From Oscillospiraceae bacterium (lineage in GTDB: Bacteria > Bacillota > Clostridia > Oscillospirales > Ruminococcaceae), in the NCBI GenBank assembly GCA_009777155.1, contig WRMK01000001.1, forward strand, positions 1 to 64,000: a stretch of 64,000 nt of DNA, written 5' to 3'. Position 1 is the first letter of the stretch. The number at the start of each line of letters is the position of its first letter. Under the pieces are notes generated by a model. It was not told where the DNA came from. It was given only the letters and a program-made list of their open reading frames with translations, and made no database searches. Positions 34,720 to 42,665 of the stretch are shown here, in pieces. Position numbers and translations under genes: made by a program.

Positions 34720-35142
34720 ATGATAGTAAGAAAATTTACACCCGCCGATTACAACGCCGCGTTGTTGCTGTGGCGGGAGACCCCCGGCGTGGTCGTGCGC
34801 GGCTGTGACGACTCCGAGGCAGTGACCGTAAAATTCCTCGAAAGGAACCCGAATACTTGTTTTGTCGCCATTGAAAATGACAAAATTATCGGGACAATTC
34901 TCGGCGGAAATGACGGCAGACGCGGCTATATTTATCACCTCACAGTCGCGGAAAGTCACCGCAATCGCGGCATCGGAAAGGCACTTGCGGACAAAACGAT
35001 TGCGGCTTTGCGGGCGGACGGCGTACCGAAAATCTCGCTGTTCTGCCTCAACGAAAACACAGGCGGGAACGCCTTTTGGGAGCGGCTCGGCTTCACGGTG
35101 ATGGACGAGGCGGTTACGTGGGCGAAACGCTTTGTAGAGTGA
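34720..35142 (+). CDS. GNAT N-acetyltransferase
   Basis: 140 residues. Clear GNAT motif A: YIYHLTVAESHRNRGIGKALADKTIAALRADG, with the RxxGxG acetyl-CoA loop, and motif B FCLNENTGGNAFWERLGFTVMDE. Small-molecule or protein N-terminal acetyltransferase; substrate unknown. GGAACAGGG precedes ATG 34720; the upstream 12 residues are within the promoter region and are rejected. Not clearly tied to the arginine genes that follow. Confidence 0.85.
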   Translation: MIVRKFTPADYNAALLLWRETPGVVVRGCDDSEAVTVKFLERNPNTCFVAIENDKIIGTILGGNDGRRGYIYHLTVAESHRNRGIGKALADKTIAALRADGVPKISLFCLNENTGGNAFWERLGFTVMDEAVTWAKRFVE

Positions 35143-35167
35143 TTAGCGAGAACGCATAGAAAATTTT

Positions 35168-35237
35168 AGAAAGGTCTGCCCCATGCCGCAAAACAACTTT
35201 GGTTTTCTGCGAGTTATGGCGGCATGGAATTGAAAAA
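35168..35237 (+). promoter_or_regulatory. SD-hairpin-start leader element, copy 1 (argH)
   Basis: AGAAAGGTCTGCCCC then CCATGCCGC (35181-35189) pairing perfectly with GCGGCATGG (35219-35227), then 10 nt to the argH ATG at 35238. The hairpin also encodes a 16-codon ORF (ATG 35183, stop TGA 35231-35233) reading MPQNNFGFLRVMAAWN. The same leader occurs before the genes at 44986, 47039 and 49054. Confidence 0.7.
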
Positions 35238-36581
35238 ATGAAACTTTGGAAAGGTCGATTCGCAAAAGAAATTGATAGTAAAGTTAACGATTTTAATTCG
35301 TCGATTGCCTTTGATTGCAGAATGTTTCGTGAGGATATTGAGGTAAGTTTGGCGCACGCCGAAATGCTCGGCAAAACCGGGATAATCCCGCAAAGTGACA
35401 GCGAAAAAATTGTCGCCGAGCTTCAGAAAATCCGCGCCGAAATTGACAACGGCGAGTTGTTATTTGATTACGAAGCCGAGGATATTCACACTTTTATTGA
35501 AGCCGAATTGACAAAGCGAATCGGCGATGCGGGCAAAAAATTGCACACCGCTCGTTCGCGAAACGACCAAGTCGCGACGGGATTGCGGCTGTATCTGCGG
35601 CGCGAAATCAGCGCGGTGCAAGACCTGCTGATTGCTTTGGTAGACACGCTTTGCAAGACTGCAAACCCGCATTTCGACACGATTATGCCCGGTTACACAC
35701 ATTTGCAACGAGCGCAACCGGTCACTTTCGGGCATCATTTAATGGCGTACGTCATGATGTTTTCGAGGGATATTGCCCGACTCCGAGACGCGAAAACTCG
35801 CATGGACGAATTCTGCCCGCTTGGGAGCGGCGCACTCGCCGGCACGACTTACCCGATTGACAGAAAACTAACTGCCCAGAGGCTCGGATTTTTCGGTGAC
35901 GCCGAACTTACAAACTCCATCGACGGCGTGTCCGACCGCGATTTTTGCTTGGAAATTGCAAGCGGCTTATCAATAATAATGGTGCATTTGTCGCGGTTTT
36001 CGGAGGAGATAATTCTGTGGTGTTCGCAAGAATTTAACTTCATCGAACTCGACGACGCCTACTCGACAGGCTCAAGCATTATGCCGCAGAAAAAAAACCC
36101 CGACGTCGCAGAACTTGTCCGCGGAAAAGCCGGCCGAGTTTTCGGGAGCAATATCGCGTTGCTGACTGTGATGAAAGGCCTTCCGCTTGCCTATAATAAG
36201 GATATGCAGGAGGACAAGGAAGCGATTTTCGACGCGATTGACACCGTGAAACTTTGTCTGGAAGTTTTCGCCCCAATGATTCACACCATGAAAATTAACA
36301 AGGAAACTATGCAATTTGCCGCGACTTCGGGCTTTCTGAACGCGACCGATTGCGCCGATTATCTCGTGAAAAAAGGCATGCCGTTTCGCGATGCTTACAG
36401 GATTACGGGCGAGTTGGTGGCGGTTTGTATCGAGAAAAAGACAGGTTTGGAAAACTTGCCGCTTGAAGAATTTAAGGTCAAGTGCGAGTTGTTCGGCGAG
36501 GATATTTTCACGGCTTTGAAGTTGGAAAATTGCGTGCATAACAGGAACTGCGAGGGTGCGCCGGGGCGGCGGGGGCGGTAG
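35238..36581 (+). CDS. argH: Argininosuccinate lyase
   Basis: Last step of arginine synthesis: splits argininosuccinate to arginine and fumarate. Start MKLWKGRFAKEIDSKVNDFNSSIAFDCRM is typical. Family signatures: TARSRNDQV, GYTHLQRAQPVTFGHH, and GSSIMPQKKNPDVAE at about 278 with the catalytic serine. The final residues (GAPGRRGR) and stop are encoded by the arm of element A2, so the native C-terminus was altered. No argG is in this window. Start chosen at 35238; the track ORF's 13 extra residues are the leader hairpin. Confidence 0.95.
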   Translation: MKLWKGRFAKEIDSKVNDFNSSIAFDCRMFREDIEVSLAHAEMLGKTGIIPQSDSEKIVAELQKIRAEIDNGELLFDYEAEDIHTFIEAELTKRIGDAGKKLHTARSRNDQVATGLRLYLRREISAVQDLLIALVDTLCKTANPHFDTIMPGYTHLQRAQPVTFGHHLMAYVMMFSRDIARLRDAKTRMDEFCPLGSGALAGTTYPIDRKLTAQRLGFFGDAELTNSIDGVSDRDFCLEIASGLSIIMVHLSRFSEEIILWCSQEFNFIELDDAYSTGSSIMPQKKNPDVAELVRGKAGRVFGSNIALLTVMKGLPLAYNKDMQEDKEAIFDAIDTVKLCLEVFAPMIHTMKINKETMQFAATSGFLNATDCADYLVKKGMPFRDAYRITGELVAVCIEKKTGLENLPLEEFKVKCELFGEDIFTALKLENCVHNRNCEGAPGRRGR

Positions 36582-36840
36582 GTGTACGGGGGTCTATGTC
36601 TGCGACACTGCAAGAATCGCACGACCCGCGCTTGCACTTGTTGAAGCATAACTTTCTCGTCCCCAAGACTTTGTAGATAGAAGAAACTTTAGTGCGTATA
36701 GACTTTTTAATTATTGCGAACCCACAAGTCGCCAAGGGGATAAGTCTCATATCGAGAAAGCGGAATATGAGAGGTTTGTGTGGCGGGCGTGCGATTCTTT
36801 CAGTGTCGCAGACATAGACCCCCGTACACCTACCGCCCCC
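36571..36840 (+). repeat. Long-palindrome element A2 (52-bp arms)
   Basis: Arms 36571-36622 (GGGGGCGGTAGGTGTACGGG...AGAATCGCAC) and 36789-36840 are complementary with one mismatch. The interior aligns with A1 (TGCACTTGTTGAAGCATAAC, TTTCTCGTCCC, GCGAACCCACAAGTCGCCAAG). The argH stop codon lies in the left arm. No gene in the gap 36582-36859. Confidence 0.85.
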
Positions 36841-36859
36841 TTTTAGAAAGAGGTAAAAA

Positions 36860-37288
36860 ATGAATTTAACTTACGAAAAAACTATAACTTACGAGGATTA
36901 CAAGGCACTGCGGGACGCTGTGAAGTGGAAAAATGTTTCCGAGCGGCAGTTTGAGGCGGGCTTGAAAAATGCCCTATATATCTCGATAATCAAGGATAAT
37001 GACAGGGCCGTGGGGCTTATCAAAGGCCTTGGAGACGGCGGTTATTACTGGCTTTTGGCGGAATTAATCGTCCACCCCGACTATCAAGGTCACGGCTTTG
37101 GCAAGGCATTGGTCGAGGGGTTTTTGAAACATGTTGACGGCTTGGCGGTGGCGGGCGAAAGTCTGCACATAACCACGGCTTCGGCCAAGGGCAAAGAAAG
37201 CTTCTACGAGAAATTCGGGTTCAAAATACGGCCGTTTCCGGAGGGAATACAAGGCGCGGGAATGACTTTACTTTATGAAAAAAGGTGA
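36860..37288 (+). CDS. GNAT N-acetyltransferase in the arginine cluster
   Basis: 142 residues with motif A ELIVHPDYQGHGFGKALVEGFLKHV (the Q/RxxGxG loop as QGHGFG) and motif B ASAKGKESFYEKFGFKIRP. It ends 5 nt before the argC start and sits between argH and argC. ArgJ can make N-acetylglutamate, so a second glutamate acetyltransferase is not needed, though an ArgA-like role cannot be excluded; the sequence looks like a generic GNAT. Confidence 0.8.
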   Translation: MNLTYEKTITYEDYKALRDAVKWKNVSERQFEAGLKNALYISIIKDNDRAVGLIKGLGDGGYYWLLAELIVHPDYQGHGFGKALVEGFLKHVDGLAVAGESLHITTASAKGKESFYEKFGFKIRPFPEGIQGAGMTLLYEKR

Positions 37289-37293
37289 AAAAA

Positions 37294-38199
37294 ATGAGAG
37301 TATTTATTGATGGCGAGTCGGGTACAGTTGGGCTTAATATTCGTGAAAGGTTAAATAAATACACCGATATTGAGCTGCTCAAAATCGACCCCGAACTGAG
37401 CGAAAATGCAGACGAGCGCAAGAAATTTCTGAACCGAGCGGACATTGCGTTTTTGTGCTTACCGGACGAAATTGCAAAGGAATCGGTTGCGCTGATTGAC
37501 AGCACGGGGAATATTACAACCCGCATAATCGACGCGTCAACAGCCCACAGAACCCACCCCGACTGGACTTACGGCTTCCCTGAATTGTCAAAAGCGCATG
37601 AGGAGCAAATTCGCACTTCTAAGCGCGTTGCAACGCCGGGGTGCTATGCGAGCGGCTTTATCGCGTTGGTCTACCCGCTTGTTTCGGGCGGTTTGCTAAG
37701 TGCGGATTCGTTGATAAGTTGTTTCGGGATTTCAGGGTACAGCGGCGCGGGTAAGGCGTTCATTGACGAGTATCAGGGTGACTTAATGACAAGGAATCCC
37801 GAACTCGCAAGCGCGAGATTGTACGCTCTTGCACAGTCGCACAAGCACCAACCCGAAATGCGCGCGGTCTGCGGATTGACTTACGACCCGATGTTCAATC
37901 CCGTGATTGATGATTACTACAGCGGAATGATTGTCAATATCCCGCTTATGAAGCCGAATTTTACTGCTTGTGATGTTCGGGAATTGTACAAAAAACACTA
38001 CTCGGGAACTCGCGTTGAGCTTAAAAACAGCGACGTAACTTTCCTCGCCGCGAATACTTTAGCAGGCTCGGACGGCATGGAGCTGTACGTTTTCAGCGAC
38101 CCGAACAGTGAACGGATTCTGCTGAGTGCAAGGTTCGATAATCTCGGCAAAGGGGCGAGTGGTGCGGCAGTACAGTGCTTTGAGATAATGCAGAAATAA
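37294..38199 (+). CDS. argC: N-acetyl-gamma-glutamyl-phosphate reductase (type 2)
   Basis: Reduces N-acetylglutamyl phosphate to the semialdehyde with NADPH. MRVFIDGESGTVGLNIRERL is the short-form (type 2) Rossmann start; catalytic C117 lies in RVATPGCYASGF; SHKHQPEM carries the family His. Length 301 fits type 2. Start ATG 37294 has AAAGGTG six bases upstream. The gene ends MQK-stop, supplied by element N6. Confidence 0.95.
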   Translation: MRVFIDGESGTVGLNIRERLNKYTDIELLKIDPELSENADERKKFLNRADIAFLCLPDEIAKESVALIDSTGNITTRIIDASTAHRTHPDWTYGFPELSKAHEEQIRTSKRVATPGCYASGFIALVYPLVSGGLLSADSLISCFGISGYSGAGKAFIDEYQGDLMTRNPELASARLYALAQSHKHQPEMRAVCGLTYDPMFNPVIDDYYSGMIVNIPLMKPNFTACDVRELYKKHYSGTRVELKNSDVTFLAANTLAGSDGMELYVFSDPNSERILLSARFDNLGKGASGAAVQCFEIMQK

Positions 38200-38631
38200 A
38201 AATGCAGAATGCAGAAATGGGTTAGATTATGAAAGAAAATATAATTCTTGAAAAAACTATGAACTTTTCTGTTAGGATTATCAACTTGTACAAATACCTA
38301 TGTTCAGAAAAAAACGAATATATAATGTCAAAGCAATTGTTGCGATGCGGAACGAGTATTGGAGCAAATGCCCATGAAGCCCATAACGGGCAATCGAGCA
38401 GAGACTTTTTGTCTAAAATGTATGTTGCTTTGAAAGAGGCTTCCGAAACTGAATATTGGTTGAAATTGCTCACAAAAACAGACTATTTAACCGAAAAACA
38501 AGGTGAAAATATATTATATGATTGCGTGGAAATCAAAAAGATTCTCACGTCGATAATAAAGACAACGAAATCAAATATATAAGGGGGTTTGTAGGGATAA
38601 TTTCTGCATTCTGCATTATTATTTCTGCATT
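38188..38631 (+). mobile_element. ATGCAGA element N6 carrying a four-helix-bundle gene
   Basis: Left end ATGCAGAAATAAAAATGCAG, right end AATTTCTGCATTCTGCATTA then TATTTCTGCATT, the same ends as N2-N5, but the core is replaced by an intact ORF (38229-38582). It is wedged between argC and argJ and by eye is more A+T-rich than both. Confidence 0.75.
38229..38582 (+). CDS. Four-helix-bundle protein of the S23/23S-rRNA-IVP family
   Basis: 117 residues. The pattern NFSVRIINLYKYLCSE, ISKQ-like MSKQLLRCGTSIGANAHEAHNGQSSRDFLSKMYVALKEASETEYWLKLL matches the S23 (intervening-sequence) four-helix-bundle family, also related to Avd accessory proteins of diversity-generating retroelements. Function of free-standing members is unknown; they are often found in stem-loop insertions. 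Here it is flanked by ATGCAGA ends and has no good ribosome site. Confidence 0.85.
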   Translation: MKENIILEKTMNFSVRIINLYKYLCSEKNEYIMSKQLLRCGTSIGANAHEAHNGQSSRDFLSKMYVALKEASETEYWLKLLTKTDYLTEKQGENILYDCVEIKKILTSIIKTTKSNI

Positions 38632-38638
38632 AAATGAA

Positions 38639-39877
38639 ATGATTGAGTTTGAAGGCTTCACGCCCGTATACGGCGGCGTTTGCGCCGCGCAAGGCTTCAC
38701 AGCCGGGAGCGTTCGCGCGGGCATTAAGGCAGGTAGCGGCAAGGACGACCTCGCCATGATTTATTGCGTGAAAAAATGCACGGCGGCGGCGGTTTACACC
38801 CAAAACGTCGTAAAAGGCGCGCCGATAATCGTCACACAGCGGCACTTGCAAGACGGCTTTGCACAGGCAGTTGTCGTCAATTCGGGCAACGCAAACACCT
38901 GCAATTCAAACGGCGTGGAAATTGCCGAACTGATGTGCAACTTGACCGCCGAGAACTTAAAACTCGACCCGCAAGACGTGATTGTCGCGTCAACCGGCGT
39001 AATCGGGCAGAAACTTTCGGCGGAAATTTTCGAGCAGAACATACCCTTGTTGTCTTGTTGTTTGAGCGAAGTTGGCAGTACCGATGCTTGCAAGGCGATT
39101 ATGACTACCGACACGCGGCTGAAAGAATTCGCGTTCGAGTTTGAAATTGGCGGCAAAACTTGCAGTATCGGCGGCATTTCCAAGGGTAGCGGCATGATAA
39201 ATCCTGCAATGGCGACACTGCTTTGTTTCATCACAACCGATGTCAACATATCCGCCGAAATGCTCCAAAAAGCCTTAAATGAAGCCAACATCGACTCCTA
39301 CAGCAGGGTTAATATAGACGGAGATACATCCACCAACGACATGGCGTGCATACTCGCATCGGGCATGGCGGGCAACGCCGAAATCACTGATGCCAATGAG
39401 GATTACGCGGTTTTCCTTGACGGGCTTTGCGCGGTTATGGTTAACTTAGCGCGCGAGACTGCGCGTGACGGCGAAGGCGCGACAAAGCTAATCGAGTGCC
39501 TTGTCAAAAACGCGCCAAGTCTGCAAGCCGCCGAGTTAATTTCGCGCTCGGTCATTTCGTCAAGCCTTGTTAAAGCGGCAGTTTTCGCCGCCGATGCAAA
39601 CTGGGGCAGAATCTTATGTGCGGCGGGGTATTCGGGCGCAGATTTCGACCCGCTGAAAGTTTCGGTGAAAATGCTATCCGCAAATGGCGAGGTGCTTGTA
39701 TGTCAAAACGGTGTCGGTGTTGATTACTGTGAGGAGGCGGCGCATGAGGTTTTGTCGGCTGACGAGGTTGTAATTGTCATTGATTTGCAGGGCGATAATC
39801 CCGATAACCAAGCCATCGCTTGGGGTTGCGATTTGACTTATGATTATGTGAAAATTAACGCGGAGTACAGGACTTAA
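38639..39877 (+). CDS. argJ: Bifunctional ornithine acetyltransferase / N-acetylglutamate synthase
   Basis: Transfers acetyl from N-acetylornithine to glutamate, recycling the acetyl group. 412 residues; autocleavage site at T193 in GSGMINPAMATLLCFITTD, the nucleophile of the mature beta chain; DGDTSTNDMA and AANWGRILCAAGYSG are conserved. The start ATG 38639 follows the right end of element N6 directly, and no Shine-Dalgarno is visible in front of it (TCTGCATTAAATGAA); the track start upstream is not ArgJ-like. Confidence 0.93.
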   Translation: MIEFEGFTPVYGGVCAAQGFTAGSVRAGIKAGSGKDDLAMIYCVKKCTAAAVYTQNVVKGAPIIVTQRHLQDGFAQAVVVNSGNANTCNSNGVEIAELMCNLTAENLKLDPQDVIVASTGVIGQKLSAEIFEQNIPLLSCCLSEVGSTDACKAIMTTDTRLKEFAFEFEIGGKTCSIGGISKGSGMINPAMATLLCFITTDVNISAEMLQKALNEANIDSYSRVNIDGDTSTNDMACILASGMAGNAEITDANEDYAVFLDGLCAVMVNLARETARDGEGATKLIECLVKNAPSLQAAELISRSVISSSLVKAAVFAADANWGRILCAAGYSGADFDPLKVSVKMLSANGEVLVCQNGVGVDYCEEAAHEVLSADEVVIVIDLQGDNPDNQAIAWGCDLTYDYVKINAEYRT

Positions 39878-39889
39878 AGGAGAGCTACA

Positions 39890-40762
39890 GTGAAAATAAA
39901 AAACAACACAAGGGCGAAAATTCTTAACGAAGCCTTGCCCTATATTCAGAAATATTACGGAAAGTTTATAGTCGTCAAGTACGGCGGGAACGCCATGGTT
40001 AACGAGAAGTTGAAACAGGCGGTCATGTCGGACATTGTGCTACTGTCGCTGTGTGGGATTAAAATCGTGCTGGTTCACGGCGGCGGCCCGGAAATTGATG
40101 CAGTACTCAAAAAAATGGGCAAAAAGCCTAAGTTCATAAACGGCTTGCGTTGCACCGACAAAGAGACCGCCGAGATTGTGCAGATGGTACTAAGCGGGAA
40201 GGTCAATAAAGACTTGGTGGATTTGCTGTGCATGAACGGCGGCAAGGCGATTGGGCTCTGCGGGCTTGACGGCGGCTTGCTCAAGGCGCGGCAGTTGAGC
40301 GCGGAATTAGGCTACGTCGGCGAGATTACCAAGGTGCACCCCGAGATTATTTCCGATATAACCGACAAGGGATATATCCCCGTGATTTCTACGATTGCGG
40401 GCAGTGAAACTAATGCAAAAGACGAAATTTTCAACGTCAACGCCGACATTGCGGCGGCGGAAATTGCAAACGCAATCGGCGCGGAAAACCTAATCTTGAT
40501 GACCGATATTGCGGGGTTGCTCAGAGACCCCAAAGATGAATCCACGCTGATTTCAAACATAAAACTAAGCGAAATCCCGCTGCTAAAAGAACAAGGTGTA
40601 ATCTCGGGCGGCATGATTCCGAAAATCGACTGCTGTGTCAAGGCAGTCCGCGAAAAGGTTCAAAAAGCCAATATAATCGACGGCAGAATCGCACATTCCA
40701 TACTGTTGGAATTGCTGACCGACGAGGGTATGGGTACAATGATTGTTAAGGAGGCGTTATGA
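39890..40762 (+). CDS. argB: N-acetylglutamate kinase
   Basis: Phosphorylates N-acetylglutamate. 290 residues with KYGGNAMVN (ATP), LVHGGGPEID, NGLRCTDKETAEIVQMVLSGKVNK, FNVNADIAAAEIA, VISGGMIPKID. The N-terminal helix (ILNEALPYIQKYYGK) is the extension present in arginine-inhibited hexameric enzymes, so feedback control is likely. GTG start with AAGGAG. Overlaps argD by ATGA. Confidence 0.96.
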   Translation: MKIKNNTRAKILNEALPYIQKYYGKFIVVKYGGNAMVNEKLKQAVMSDIVLLSLCGIKIVLVHGGGPEIDAVLKKMGKKPKFINGLRCTDKETAEIVQMVLSGKVNKDLVDLLCMNGGKAIGLCGLDGGLLKARQLSAELGYVGEITKVHPEIISDITDKGYIPVISTIAGSETNAKDEIFNVNADIAAAEIANAIGAENLILMTDIAGLLRDPKDESTLISNIKLSEIPLLKEQGVISGGMIPKIDCCVKAVREKVQKANIIDGRIAHSILLELLTDEGMGTMIVKEAL

Positions 40763-41922
40763 ATACAATTCAGAAATATGACACTTATGTCATGAAATCT
40801 TACGGGCGGGTGCCGCTTGCTGTGGAGACGGCGGCGGGTACAAGCGCGGTCGGCGAGGGCGGCAAAACTTATATCGACTTCGGGTCGGGCATAGGTACAA
40901 ACTCGCTCGGGTACTGCGATGCAGACTGGGTTAACGCGGTCTGTAAGCAGGTGCAAACTTTGCAGCACAACTCGAATTATTACTACAACAAACCCGGCGC
41001 GGAATTTGCAGAAAAACTTGCAAAACTCACCGGTTACACCAACATGTTTTTCGGCAATAGCGGCGCGGAAGCCAACGAGTGCGCCATTAAACTTGCACGG
41101 AAATACAGCTTCGACAAATACGGCAAAAACCGCCATAATATTATCGCGCTGAAAGGTTCATTTCACGGCAGGACTTTAGCGACACTTTCGGCGACAGGGC
41201 AAGCCGATATGCACAACTACTTTTTCCCGTTCGTGCAAGGATTCATTCACGCCGAGCCTAATGACACGGCTGACTTAGCCGCGAAACTTGACGATTCTGT
41301 TTGCGCTATTATGCTCGAATACATTCAAGGCGAGGGCGGCGTAGTCGAGCTTGAAAAGGCGTATGTAGACGAGGTTTACAGGCTTGCCGCCGAGAAAGAT
41401 GTGCTTGTAATTGCCGACGAAGTGCAAACAGGTGCAGGGCGTACGGGTAAGTTTTTGGCGGGTGAGCATTTTAATAAAAAAGCCGACATTACTACTATGG
41501 CAAAAGGCCTTTTCGGTGGGCTTCCGGCGGGGGTTTGCCTTGCGAATGAGAAATGCGCCGACGTATTCACCGCGGGCACTCACGGCTCTACTTTCGGCGG
41601 GAATCCGGTGGTTCTAAGCGGCGGCTTGGTGGTACTTGACAAAGTTTCCGACCCCGCTTTCTTAGCCGAAGTCGTGAAAAAAGGCGAGTATATCCGCGAG
41701 AAATTGTCGGGGCTTGACGAGGTCGTTGCGATTAGCGGAAAAGGCTTGATGCTTGGAATCACGCTGAAAAATAAAAAGGCAGTGGACGTCATGAAAGCCG
41801 CACTCGAAAAGGGTTTGCTGGCATTGACCGCGAAAGAAAAACTGCGGCTTTTGCCGCCGCTTGTGATTGATTATAAGAGCCTTGATTTGGGGTTGGGGGT
41901 TATTGGGGAGATATTATTATGA
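40759..41922 (+). CDS. argD: Acetylornithine aminotransferase
   Basis: PLP enzyme that turns N-acetylglutamate semialdehyde into N-acetylornithine. 387 residues: NSGAEANECAIKLARKY, KGSFHGRTLATLSATGQ, VIADEVQTGAGRTGKF (PLP ring Asp), and K249 in TTMAKGLFGGLPAG for the Schiff base, then HGSTFGGNPV. Starts inside the argB stop with AAGGAGG. Confidence 0.96.
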   Translation: MNTIQKYDTYVMKSYGRVPLAVETAAGTSAVGEGGKTYIDFGSGIGTNSLGYCDADWVNAVCKQVQTLQHNSNYYYNKPGAEFAEKLAKLTGYTNMFFGNSGAEANECAIKLARKYSFDKYGKNRHNIIALKGSFHGRTLATLSATGQADMHNYFFPFVQGFIHAEPNDTADLAAKLDDSVCAIMLEYIQGEGGVVELEKAYVDEVYRLAAEKDVLVIADEVQTGAGRTGKFLAGEHFNKKADITTMAKGLFGGLPAGVCLANEKCADVFTAGTHGSTFGGNPVVLSGGLVVLDKVSDPAFLAEVVKKGEYIREKLSGLDEVVAISGKGLMLGITLKNKKAVDVMKAALEKGLLALTAKEKLRLLPPLVIDYKSLDLGLGVIGEILL

Positions 41923-42200
41923 TGTATCCGTATATTACTTTAGCAGATGAAACTTTAGTTACACATTCTCACCTCAAAGAGGAGAACGAGTTGAAGTCTG
42001 TGAACGTCCACTTTGAACGCCCGAAGCCTCACGGCTTTGATTCCGCGAGAATAAGTCTGCCGTCATATGCGTGGATAATGAGAGACGGCTTTACGGACGA
42101 GGAAATTAGAGACTTTGAAGCCTTTGCAAGCAATAATGCCCACCTACTCTTTAAGTATGCGGAAAAAGGGGGGCTTGGTATTGCGAAACTCGCCGTTTAG
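41919..42200 (+). CDS. Conserved-looking 93-residue protein after argD
   Basis: The ATG overlaps the argD stop (ATGA), so it is the last gene of the argC-J-B-D run. Reads MMYPYITLADETLVTHSHL, then HFERPKPHGFDSARISLPSY and a C-terminus rich in Phe/Ala (ISLPSYAWIMRDGFTDEEIRDFE). I recall similar small proteins in clostridial genomes but no named function; I do not assign one. Confidence 0.6.
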   Translation: MMYPYITLADETLVTHSHLKEENELKSVNVHFERPKPHGFDSARISLPSYAWIMRDGFTDEEIRDFEAFASNNAHLLFKYAEKGGLGIAKLAV

Positions 42201-42231
42201 CGGACGCGCAATCAACCCCCTGCCGTAACAA

Positions 42232-42306
42232 AACTTTGCTTTAGCAAAGTTTTAATAGCCGCCAACTTTGTTTATAATTAAATAAAGCAGAAAGGGCGGC
42301 TATTGG
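42232..42306. repeat. Two-hairpin repeat, copy 1
   Basis: AAAACTTTGC/GCAAAGTTTT hairpin joined to AATAGCCGCC...GGCGGCTATT. The same two hairpins in reverse order lie at 50455-50530. In the gap 42201-42665 this is followed by element B2 and nothing else. Confidence 0.65.
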
Positions 42307-42315
42307 ACTTAGTGG

Positions 42316-42577
42316 GGGGTAGAGGGGGGTAGTAGGGGTACGGCGGGCGCAAATAACCGCCAGCCCGCCACACAAACCGTTCAGACTCCACTTCCTCGAT
42401 TGCGACCTTACAAGTTCACGACTTGACAGGTTTTATCTATTTGAAAAGTCTGCACTCGCATAGGGTTTGTGCTACGTGATAACGGTTCGGCTCGAGAAGG
42501 TTAGACTTTATCAAGCGTAGAACGCGGGCGTGCGGTTATTTGCGCCCGCCGTACCCCTACTACCCCCCCTCTACCCC
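42316..42577 (-). repeat. Long-palindrome element B2 (45-bp arms)
   Basis: Arms 42316-42360 (GGGGTAGAGGGGGGTAGTAG...AAATAACCGC) and 42532-42577, complementary except for one extra C. The interior is the B type but inverted relative to B1 and B3 (minus strand: GATAAAGTCTAACCTTCTCG, GAGCCGAACCGTTATCACG). Confidence 0.85.
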
Positions 42578-42665
42578 GACTGCTCCCCACACTCGCAAAA
42601 ATTTTGCTGTATGTAGTGGGTTTCGCAATCACCTATATTGTTAATAAGATGGGAGAATATTTAGC

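Noticed and set aside
36860-37288. GNAT in the arginine cluster considered as ArgA
   Set aside because: ArgJ already supplies N-acetylglutamate, and this 142-residue protein has no ArgA-specific signature that I can see.
38522-38638. N-terminal extension of argJ in the track ORF
   Set aside because: It reads over the S23-like gene and the right end of element N6; ArgJ homology begins at MIEFEGFTPVYGG.
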